Source: Clostridiales bacterium (GTDB lineage: Bacteria; Bacillota; Desulfitobacteriia; Desulfitobacteriales; Desulfitobacteriaceae). From it: a stretch of 7,117 nt of DNA. This document shows, one piece after another, positions 1-5,195 of the stretch. The notes beneath the pieces were generated by a model. The model saw only the letters and a list, made by a program, of their open reading frames with translations, ran no database searches and was not told the DNA's origin. Positions within the stretch are counted from its first letter, which is position 1, and every line of letters begins with the position of its first letter. The translations under genes and the position numbers were made by a program. The DNA lies in contig DAHVVW010000109.1 of the NCBI GenBank assembly GCA_027357125.1, positions 1 through 7,117 of the forward strand, read 5' to 3'.

Positions 1-90
1 CTTAGGCGGCGTGTGCGTACGCAGGAAATGACAATTGCTTTGTTGCAGGATCGTTTAGCAGAACTGGAAGACAAACTACATAAACGCTGA
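1..90 (+). CDS. C-terminal end of an unidentified protein (partial)
   Basis: Frame 1 is open from the first base to a TGA stop at 88-90 and gives 29 residues. The piece is highly charged: an Arg-rich start (LRRRVRTQE) is followed by a leucine-spaced amphipathic helix (ALLQDRLAELEDKLHKR) that looks like a short coiled coil. The gene begins outside the window, so no function can be assigned. No hairpin with a T-run follows the stop. The next feature is the promoter of the structured RNA about 40 bases later, so this gene may be the last of its operon or may read into the RNA. Confidence 0.7.
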   Translation, partial: LRRRVRTQEMTIALLQDRLAELEDKLHKR

Positions 91-127
91 TTTCCCAAGC
101 TTTACTAGAGAATTTTAGCGCAGGAAG

Positions 128-136
128 TGCTATAAT
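128..136 (+). promoter_or_regulatory. Extended -10 promoter of the structured RNA
   Basis: The sequence TGCTATAAT is a perfect TATAAT with the TGn extension, typical of strong sigma-A promoters in Firmicutes. No good -35 box lies 16-18 bases upstream, which the extended -10 can offset. The expected start is near base 143, exactly where the RNA's closing helix begins. GCAGGA (120-125) and TCCTGC (146-151) form an inverted repeat flanking the -10 box; it could be an operator or chance. Confidence 0.65.
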
Positions 137-142
137 AATAAC

Positions 143-341
143 AAATCCTGCCTTGTGCGTATAGATTATCTTGGTTTTGATCCTATTATTGAATCGGGAG
201 CTAAATGCTAAGTTAGTACATCACGCCCTGCGAAGGGAAGTTGGAAAACTTAACCTAGGTGCCCACCTGCGAGAGCAGGGTCAGAAAACCTGGAGTCTTA
301 CGGCAAGGTGGGGAGGGTAGGGATTTTCCTACCCTTTTTTT
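143..341 (+). ncRNA. ssrS: Structured non-coding RNA, 6S RNA (ssrS) candidate
   Basis: Seen: no convincing gene lies between the stop at 90 and the TTG at 358, yet the stretch has a strong promoter, extensive self-complementarity and a terminator. The two ends pair as a long rod. Bases 146-155 pair with 304-313, CGTA (158-161) with TACG (299-302), GGTTTT (173-178) with AAAACC (285-290), and GATCCT (179-184) with AGGGTC (277-282). Together they make a closing stem of about 30 pairs with small bulges. The inner 92 nt contain short hairpins. Known: 6S RNA is about 180-200 nt, with a long bulged closing stem, a central bubble and a terminal stem, and it binds sigma-70 holoenzyme as a promoter mimic. 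The outer segments (CCTG...TGTGCGTA and TACGGC) resemble the conserved closing stem of 6S RNA. Inference: 6S is the best family guess. The alternative is an attenuator or riboswitch leader of the downstream phosphatase, because the terminator directly abuts that gene's ribosome binding site. The existence of a structured RNA is more certain than its family. Confidence 0.55.
314..341 (+). terminator. Rho-independent terminator of the structured RNA
   Basis: GGGTAGG (315-321) pairs with CCTACCC (328-334) around a six-base loop, extended by A314-T335, and is followed by a run of seven T (335-341). It sits directly before the ribosome binding site of the histidine phosphatase (344-350). It therefore either ends the RNA, with some read-through feeding the phosphatase, or acts as an attenuator. 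Confidence 0.85.
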
Positions 342-357
342 ATGGAGGGGAAGAGGT

Positions 358-981
358 TTGACTAAAATAATACTTACCCGGCATGGGGAGACTCTGTGGA
401 ATATTGAGGGCCGTGTTCAAGGAATGATGGACTCTCCCTTGACGGAACGGGGTTTGCACCAGGCCAGACGCTTGGCACTCCGCTTAAAGCAAGAAGGAAT
501 CCAATACCTATATGCCAGTGACCGGCCCCGGGCTCTGGCTACGGCTGAAGAAATCAAGAGAGAACTCGAGCTCAAGGTGCCTGTGTTGTCAGCACCTCAG
601 TTTAGAGAGTTATCGTTTGGAGAATGGGAAGGGAAGATCTGGGCTGAATTAAGGGTGAATTATGCGGATATTTTTGCGGTGTGGGACAAATCTCCTTACT
701 TGGTGCAGATTCCCGGTGGAGAGAGGATGGAAGAGGTTGCGGAGAGGGCTTGGGAGTTTCTGCGGGAATTAATGGGAAAACACGAGGGGGAAACAATTTG
801 TGTTGTCACCCACGGGCTTACCCTCAAGCTTGTAGTCACTAAGGCCTTGGGCTATGATATCAGTGACTGGAAAAGAACTCCCTGGCAGTTTAATACAGCC
901 TTGAACATCCTGGAATTTGACGGCCGGAATATTGTGCCCGAGATTTTGGGAGACTGCAGCCACTTAGAAGATTTAGAGTAA
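358..981 (+). CDS. Histidine phosphatase family protein (phosphoglycerate mutase-like)
   Basis: A 207-residue cytosolic enzyme of the histidine phosphatase superfamily, which transfers or removes phosphate through a phosphohistidine. The motif TRHGET near the start carries R8 and the nucleophile H9. SDRPRA (54-59) supplies the second conserved arginine, R58. E84 in FRELSFGEWEG is the likely acid/base, and VTHG (150-153) gives the second histidine, H152. The length fits the short branch that includes CobC-type alpha-ribazole phosphatases and broad-specificity phosphatases such as PhoE, rather than glycolytic GpmA at about 230-250 residues. The start is the TTG at 358, seven bases after GGAGGGG (344-350). 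An in-frame GTG at 259 would put coding sequence through the RNA and its terminator, and the next ATG lies past the catalytic motif. The gene may depend on read-through of the upstream terminator. No cobalamin gene or cobalamin riboswitch is visible, so the substrate is unassigned. Confidence 0.9.
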   Translation: MTKIILTRHGETLWNIEGRVQGMMDSPLTERGLHQARRLALRLKQEGIQYLYASDRPRALATAEEIKRELELKVPVLSAPQFRELSFGEWEGKIWAELRVNYADIFAVWDKSPYLVQIPGGERMEEVAERAWEFLRELMGKHEGETICVVTHGLTLKLVVTKALGYDISDWKRTPWQFNTALNILEFDGRNIVPEILGDCSHLEDLE

Positions 982-995
982 AAAGTTCTCAGGAT

Positions 996-1033
996 AAATA
1001 GCGAGCAGGCTTGTTAGCCTGCTCGCTATTTTT
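996..1033. terminator. Bidirectional terminator between convergent genes
   Basis: A perfect 15-bp stem joins AAATAGCGAGCAGGC (996-1010) and GCCTGCTCGCTATTT (1017-1031) around a six-base loop, TTGTTA. T-rich sequence follows on the plus strand (1029-1033), and the matching A-rich left flank gives T's on the minus strand. It lies between the stop of the phosphatase at 981 and the stop of the minus-strand lipoprotein gene at 1038, so it can serve both. Confidence 0.92.
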
Positions 1034-1037
1034 GAGA

Positions 1038-2051
1038 TTAAGCTTCGGTTGCGTTTGACCAGTCTTGGGCAAACAGTTCCCTTAGTTTAGCCGTAGCCTG
1101 GGGAGAAGGTACTGACAGAGAAAATTCATGGTTTATCACAAAGGCCGAATAAGTCCAGCCTGAACTACTAAAGAAGAACGAACTGTCATCGAAAATTCCA
1201 AGCCGGATATTTGAACTTTCTTTTAGGTAACGGATGCTTATTCCGACGCCTTTCAACTTAGCGACAATCGGAGCCACATCTTCTTTGTCCGCAAATTCTT
1301 TATTGATTAAAAGGCGGATCTCCCGACCTTTTTGTTTGATATCAATCAGGGACTGTATAATATCCGGATCTGTAACTTCAGTCACTTCCAGCCAAATGGA
1401 GCCGGAACTGCGGGAAATTAAGGCTTGGAGCTGCTGCTTGACATTGGCGTTAGTGGCTAAAATGATGTTGTCATCGGGGGCTGTCGAGGTTTTAGGGATT
1501 TTGAGGGAGAGGGTCGTGGTAAATTCCCAGTCCCGGGCAAAAACTCCCGCGGCTTTCCAGGCAGCTTGGCCTGACAGTTCAATAGCAAGATCACGCGCGG
1601 ACATTCCCTCTTGGGTCCAAGTTGGTCCATACACGAGCGCTTGTTTATGGTCAACTACCAGAAGTTTCACATTGTTGCTCTGACCCTTGCGGGCCGGATA
1701 ATACTGAGCTGAGATATCATGACTCTTTAGTTCTTTAAGGGCAGAGGCGTTTGCTTTGCGGAATTGATCTAGAAGGACTTTAACTTCGACCCCGGAGTCA
1801 GCCTTTTTGATTATAAGATCAAGCAAACGCGGATCGTCAAAAAGTCCTTGCTCGACATAAATAGCCGTCTGGGCAGAATTTAACATTGCGATAGTTCTAT
1901 CATAGATTTCATTTCCAGTAAGCAGGAGGGATTCGGCAGGCAGGTTGGAAACAGGGGTTTCTTTCTGCAAAAACCTGGGTGTGGGGATGGAACATCCGCC
2001 AGCGAACAACACGACAAAGGTTAAAATCAGCGGCAAAAATCGTCTAAACAT
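1038..2051 (-). CDS. PLD-like lipoprotein with degenerate HKD motifs
   Basis: A 337-residue lipoprotein. The N-terminus has a basic start (MFRR), a hydrophobic core and the lipobox FAGGC with the lipidated cysteine at C20, so the protein should be anchored on the outer face of the cytoplasmic membrane. The remainder shows two phospholipase-D-like halves. The first (about 45-180) includes AQTAIYVEQ, VEVKVLLDQF and the motif region NVKLLVVD followed by YGPTWT. The second (about 195-335) includes GREIRLLIN and NIRLGIFD followed by SSSGWT. In active PLD enzymes each half supplies HxKx4D. Here the motifs read N127-x-K129-x4-D134 and N281-x-R283-x4-D288, so both catalytic histidines are asparagine and one lysine is arginine. 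Phosphodiesterase activity is therefore unlikely; a binding or scaffold role is inferred. The start ATG has GGGAG six bases upstream and a promoter at 2081-2108. The gene diverges from the M28 peptidase gene. Confidence 0.85.
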   Translation of the reverse strand: MFRRFLPLILTFVVLFAGGCSIPTPRFLQKETPVSNLPAESLLLTGNEIYDRTIAMLNSAQTAIYVEQGLFDDPRLLDLIIKKADSGVEVKVLLDQFRKANASALKELKSHDISAQYYPARKGQSNNVKLLVVDHKQALVYGPTWTQEGMSARDLAIELSGQAAWKAAGVFARDWEFTTTLSLKIPKTSTAPDDNIILATNANVKQQLQALISRSSGSIWLEVTEVTDPDIIQSLIDIKQKGREIRLLINKEFADKEDVAPIVAKLKGVGISIRYLKESSNIRLGIFDDSSFFFSSSGWTYSAFVINHEFSLSVPSPQATAKLRELFAQDWSNATEA

Positions 2052-2080
2052 GAATATCTCCCAACTCCTGTTATTTTCTC

Positions 2081-2108
2081 ATTATATCATAATTGTTCGA
2101 GGGCACAA
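2081..2108 (-). promoter_or_regulatory. Promoter of the PLD-like lipoprotein gene
   Basis: Read on the minus strand, TGATATAAT (TATAAT at 2086-2081) is a perfect -10 with TGn extension. A weak -35 (TTGTGC, 2108-2103) lies 16 bases upstream. The -10 lies about 30 bases before the start codon. No equally good plus-strand promoter for the divergent peptidase gene was seen in 2052-2183. Confidence 0.6.
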
Positions 2109-2183
2109 AAAGTCGCTATTAGGCATAGAAACGCAATTTTCTTCATAATGATTGGCAGAGCAGCACACTGTGAGAAAGGCATG

Positions 2184-4448
2184 ATGACCGTGAAGCATGC
2201 TATGATTAAAACAGCTCTGCTTACGATCTGTCTTTTGGCGCTTTTAAGCAAACCAGCAGCAGCCGAGACTTCGTTTTCCGCGGAGAAGGCCTATCAGCAT
2301 GTACAGACCTTGGTTCAGAAAATTGGACCCCGCCCCGCCGGCAGCAAAGGAGAAACGAAGGCCGCTCAGTACATTTATTATGTCCTTGAGCAGAACGGGT
2401 GGAAAGTAAGTGAACAGCCCTTCAGCAAAGTAGTCATGTCAAACAATCCTCTGGACAACGCGCAAAAAATAAAGGTTGTCAATAGCCAAAATATTATCGC
2501 GGAGCTTCCAGGTACGCGCGCAGAAAGCATAATTCTGGGTGCGCATTATGACTCGGCAGGGTTGAACGCCCCCGGTGCGCTTGACAATGCCTCAGGAGTG
2601 GCGGTTCTCCTGGAGCTAGCCAGGATCTTGAGCGCAGAGCCGCACGAGGACACTTATCAATTAGTGTTTTTCGGGGCTGAGGAAATGGGCTTGGTCGGTT
2701 CAGCTTATTTTGTTGAACGCGCAGATTTGTCCGCAGTTAAATGGATGTTAAACCTGGATATGATAGGCACGCCCCTTTTGATAGACGGTGCCGGTAAAAA
2801 ATCTGCGCCGTGGGATCTGCTTAAGCAGGTTACGGCTTTGGCTAAAGAGGAGAAAATACCTTTTCACCTGAGTAGGGATTTCATGATTATGACCAGGGAT
2901 ACATCCCAGGGGGGAGCGAGCGATTTCAGTTCCTTCCTGGAACAAGGCGTGCCTGCTGTGGGGTTGGGAATCGCGGGTCGACCAGCCGGGTTCTTTCACC
3001 AGCCTGGGGATCAGCTTGAGCGTGTTGCTCTGGCAGACTTAAAAACCATCGGAAACTTTGCATATCGTTTGGTAAAATCAGTCCAGGTTAAAGAGTCGGG
3101 GCCTAAGGTTTGGGATGAGCTTTATCTAACATTTCAAGCAGGATCTCATGTACTTATGCTGCCAACCAATGCCCTCAGACTTTTTACCTTGTTAATTTTT
3201 GTCCTCACAGCTATGATGTTGGTGCGAGTCTTAAAAACTGGAACGCGCTGGGTCTGGGCCGGTTTTCTTAAAGCACTGGGTTTAGCTGCCGTTACAGCTT
3301 TCTTAGCAGTTATGTTAAGCGGAAGCGTGGAATTTATATGGCAATCTTTAAAGCAAGTAGCCCAAGTATGGTACGCTTACCCGGATTTGTTCCTAGTGGG
3401 AAGGGTTATTCTAATAGTAGGTGTCTTACTCTTAATAACTAATATCTGGCCGCATTTTAAGCTGGCGCAAGCTGGCAGGATTTATTGGCTGGGTGCGGTA
3501 GTGTGGGTTGCTGTTGCCGGACTGGCCACTGCCTTAATCAGAGTCGATCTGGCCTTTCCGTTTATTTTTTGGCTGGCGCTGCTTTTAATTCAGTATTTCA
3601 AGCCTTCCCTACTGCTAACAGTCTTAGCGCCCTATTTTATATATAAGTTTCACTGGGAATTGTTAAACTCTGAGCAATGGGTAAGTTTTTATGAAACGGT
3701 GCACCGCTTTTTCCTGCTCTTTGCAATATTGTATACTTTTTTGCTGATCCCAGTCCTGCTATCTGTACTTCATGTAGTTCGCTCCCGGACTCGTAATTGG
3801 AAAGGATTCAGCAATTCTGCGCGGCGACCGGCAGCGCTTGCCTTGGTTGTTGTTATCTTGAGTTTTGGTTTGGTGCCCGGGTACACGGCTAAGTTTCCGC
3901 AGGTGGTAACCGTCCAGGAGGAATGGACTGAGAGTGAGGGACAGCTTAAAATATTTTCATCTGAAAACTTGCCAGCGCGTATCCACCGCCAGTTTAACAG
4001 CAAATCAGGTAAAAGCATAGTACTGCCGACCTATATCGCTGCTGCCCCTTTGACGGCTGAGGCTTCTGTCAATGAGAGGCAGGGGAATCCCCGTATGCTT
4101 GATCTTAATCTAACGCTGAATTACAGCGCGGAACCTTATATTCTCTCGCTCAAAATCGAGAGCCCTGAGCCATTTAAACTTACTCAGAGTGGTGATTTCT
4201 TGCCACTTAATAAATTGCCAAAGAAAATTGACCTTGAAGGAAAAAAAGGAGCAGATGCTAGGTATAGCCTGGTTGTTGAACGCAACCCACCACAGCGCCA
4301 TAACATTCAATTTACTTTAGAAGCTGCCGGGAAGATTACGTTTACTGTCGAAGGGGTTTTTCCGGCCCCGGCACCTGCGTTTATCCTGCAAGAACCACGT
4401 CTTTCTGTTAATTATCAAACAGTAACCCGTAAAAGTTTCGAATTCTAA
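2184..4448 (+). CDS. Membrane-anchored M28 family zinc metallopeptidase
   Basis: A roughly 754-residue exported peptidase, numbered from the ATG at 2184. The signal peptide (KTALLTICLLALL) ends near the PAAA site at A27. The M28 catalytic domain (about 30-310) shows all expected two-zinc ligands: H121 in GAHYDS, D134 in LDNASG, catalytic E166 and ligand E167 in GAEEMG, D192 in LDMIG and H272 in FHQPGD. Family members are mostly aminopeptidases or carboxypeptidases. The domain is followed by about eight hydrophobic helices (roughly 329-348, 358-380, 403-421, 433-453, 455-470, 475-487, 507-531, 549-565) and a C-terminal domain of about 190 residues rich in beta-type sequence. A cleaved signal plus eight helices would put both the catalytic and C-terminal domains outside the cell. 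Start choice: the ATG at 2148 has no ribosome binding site. GAGAAAGG (2172-2179) is four bases from the ATG at 2184 and ten from a GTG at 2190, and all these starts keep the signal peptide. The substrate is unknown. Confidence 0.88.
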   Translation: MTVKHAMIKTALLTICLLALLSKPAAAETSFSAEKAYQHVQTLVQKIGPRPAGSKGETKAAQYIYYVLEQNGWKVSEQPFSKVVMSNNPLDNAQKIKVVNSQNIIAELPGTRAESIILGAHYDSAGLNAPGALDNASGVAVLLELARILSAEPHEDTYQLVFFGAEEMGLVGSAYFVERADLSAVKWMLNLDMIGTPLLIDGAGKKSAPWDLLKQVTALAKEEKIPFHLSRDFMIMTRDTSQGGASDFSSFLEQGVPAVGLGIAGRPAGFFHQPGDQLERVALADLKTIGNFAYRLVKSVQVKESGPKVWDELYLTFQAGSHVLMLPTNALRLFTLLIFVLTAMMLVRVLKTGTRWVWAGFLKALGLAAVTAFLAVMLSGSVEFIWQSLKQVAQVWYAYPDLFLVGRVILIVGVLLLITNIWPHFKLAQAGRIYWLGAVVWVAVAGLATALIRVDLAFPFIFWLALLLIQYFKPSLLLTVLAPYFIYKFHWELLNSEQWVSFYETVHRFFLLFAILYTFLLIPVLLSVLHVVRSRTRNWKGFSNSARRPAALALVVVILSFGLVPGYTAKFPQVVTVQEEWTESEGQLKIFSSENLPARIHRQFNSKSGKSIVLPTYIAAAPLTAEASVNERQGNPRMLDLNLTLNYSAEPYILSLKIESPEPFKLTQSGDFLPLNKLPKKIDLEGKKGADARYSLVVERNPPQRHNIQFTLEAAGKITFTVEGVFPAPAPAFILQEPRLSVNYQTVTRKSFEF

Positions 4449-4457
4449 GGCCTACAG

Positions 4458-4473
4458 CCAAAAATAATTTTGG
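4458..4473. repeat. Small AT-rich hairpin after the peptidase gene
   Basis: CCAAAA (4458-4463) pairs with TTTTGG (4468-4473) around a four-base loop, ten bases after the peptidase stop codon. There is no following T-run on either strand, so it is a poor intrinsic terminator. It may be a 3'-end stabilising hairpin or chance. Confidence 0.35.
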
Positions 4474-4485
4474 AAAAATCTCCAC

Positions 4486-4519
4486 AGCATAGGGCGAAAA
4501 ATTGGGTGCAAACTATGCT
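4486..4519 (+). repeat. Inverted repeat before the YkuS-family gene
   Basis: AGCATAG (4486-4492) and CTATGCT (4513-4519) are perfect 7-bp inverted arms separated by 20 bases. They end two bases before the GAGGAGG ribosome binding site (4522-4528). The pair could be a leader hairpin affecting translation or a regulator site. No T-run follows, so it is not a terminator. Confidence 0.4.
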
Positions 4520-4537
4520 TTGAGGAGGTTGATAAAA

Positions 4538-4774
4538 ATGTACAAAAAAATCGCCGTTGAAGACGGGCTAACTCACGTCACTCAAGCACTGCAAGCTGCA
4601 GGATTTCAGACCACAGCCCTAGATGATCAGTCCCTTTATAACGTTCAGGCTTTGGTGGTAAAAGGAGACAGTGTTGATATGGCCCCAGAAGGAAATTTGC
4701 GGGTACCAGTGATTAATGCAGCAGGCAGAACGGCCGACGAAGTGGTCGATGTAGTACGTGACCGTTTGGAGTAA
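4538..4774 (+). CDS. YkuS family (UPF0180) small protein
   Basis: A 78-residue soluble protein recognised as the UPF0180/YkuS family by its length and pattern: an N-terminal KIAVEDGLTHVTQALQAAGF segment, a central VQALVVKGDS, and the closing PVINAAGRTADEVVDVVRDRLE. The family is widespread in endospore-forming Firmicutes, and its function has not been established as far as I know. No membrane segment, metal motif or signal peptide is visible. The start is the ATG at 4538, nine bases after GAGGAGG (4522-4528); the longer reading frame from 4502 lacks a ribosome binding site. It lies 89 bases after the peptidase gene and 126 bases before the YPYPP miniprotein gene. Confidence 0.88.
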   Translation: MYKKIAVEDGLTHVTQALQAAGFQTTALDDQSLYNVQALVVKGDSVDMAPEGNLRVPVINAAGRTADEVVDVVRDRLE

Positions 4775-4830
4775 ATTGTGGTTCGATATTAATTCATTGA
4801 GTCAGGCGCAACAACATTAGAAACTATTTC

Positions 4831-4839
4831 CATATAATA
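4831..4839 (+). promoter_or_regulatory. Candidate -10 element of the YPYPP miniprotein gene
   Basis: CATATAATA contains TATAAT (4833-4838) but also fits the sporulation sigma-K pattern CATAnnnTA, and nearly fits the sigma-E pattern CATACAnT. There is no TTGACA-like box at the sigma-A distance (4810-4815 reads AACAAC). An AC dinucleotide at 4814-4815 sits 15 bases upstream, a possible sigma-K -35. The element lies about 60 bases before the start codon at 4901. Which sigma factor uses it cannot be settled by eye. Confidence 0.4.
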
Positions 4840-4900
4840 AAGCAGGAAAACATTCTCTTAATCTAAAATCTAAACTCGATTAGGAAGGAGAGTCAATCTT

Positions 4901-5041
4901 ATGGCATTTGGGCTTATACCTTTTGGCTTAGGCTTAGGTTTCGGATACGGTCTGGGAGCGCTTACCGCCCCGCGTTATTATCCTTACCCCTATCCGCCCT
5001 ATCCTTATCCACCCTATCCCTACCGTTATCCTGTGTGGTAA
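4901..5041 (+). CDS. 46-residue Gly/Tyr/Pro-rich protein with YPYPP repeats
   Basis: A complete small reading frame from ATG 4901 to TAA 5039-5041, with AAGGAG (4885-4890) ten bases upstream and a strong terminator 22 bases downstream, which together support a real gene. The first half (2-23) is hydrophobic and glycine-spaced (FGLGLGFGYGLGAL), like a glycine-zipper membrane-inserting or self-associating segment. The second half (24-46) is almost only proline and tyrosine, with the pentapeptide YPYPP repeated about 2.6 times from Y29, ending in RYPVW. There is no acidic residue and no lysine. I do not recognise a named family. Short Gly- and Tyr/Pro-rich proteins of this kind occur in spore coats and envelopes of Firmicutes, and the sigma-K-like -10 box fits that, but this is inference. 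The plus strand is strongly pyrimidine-rich across 4977-5035. Confidence 0.75.
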   Translation: MAFGLIPFGLGLGFGYGLGALTAPRYYPYPYPPYPYPPYPYRYPVW

Positions 5042-5062
5042 AAAAGCTATTCTCGTCTCCTG

Positions 5063-5086
5063 GCCCTCTGTAACAGAGGGCTTTTT
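5063..5086 (+). terminator. Terminator of the YPYPP miniprotein gene
   Basis: GCCCTCTG (5063-5070) pairs perfectly with CAGAGGGC (5074-5081) around a three-base loop and is followed by five T and then T/G-rich sequence. It lies 22 bases after the miniprotein stop and about 50 bases before the fur promoter, which separates the two transcription units. Confidence 0.9.
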
Positions 5087-5137
5087 GTGTTTGTGTGACA
5101 AACGGCAACATTCTTGGAAGGTTTTTGACCAAAGGAA

Positions 5138-5166
5138 TTTGCAAACCATTCTCATTGGCATATAAT
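5138..5166 (+). promoter_or_regulatory. Promoter of fur, with a possible Fur half-site
   Basis: A perfect TATAAT (5161-5166) lies 17 bases after TTTGCA (5138-5143), or 16 after TTGCAA (5139-5144), as expected for sigma-A. The spacer contains CCATTCTCATTGG; its ATTCTCATT core resembles half of the iron-box sequences bound by Fur, which would allow autoregulation. The match to the full 7-1-7 palindrome is weak. The start codon is 29 bases downstream of the -10 box. Confidence 0.65.
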
Positions 5167-5195
5167 TAAGGAAAAAAGTTAAAGGGGGCATTGCC

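Noticed and set aside
143..341. Cobalamin riboswitch or T-box leader
   Set aside because: A CobC-like gene downstream made this attractive, but the B12-box (GCCACTG) and the T-box signature (AGGGTGGNACCGCG) are absent.
259..357. N-terminal extension of the histidine phosphatase from a GTG at 259
   Set aside because: It would run through the structured RNA and its terminator, has no ribosome binding site, and adds 33 residues before the family's normal start. The TTG at 358 has a strong site at the right distance.
342..365. Seven-codon frame starting with the ATG at 342
   Set aside because: The ATG overlaps the ribosome binding site of the phosphatase, no ribosome binding site precedes it, and the frame is too short to judge.
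1234..1683. Plus-strand 149-codon frame inside the lipoprotein gene
   Set aside because: Shadow frame opposite a gene with a clear lipobox and PLD-type fold signatures. It has no ribosome binding site.
2148..2183. Upstream ATG at 2148 as the start of the M28 peptidase
   Set aside because: No ribosome binding site lies before it and it places a polar stretch before the signal peptide.
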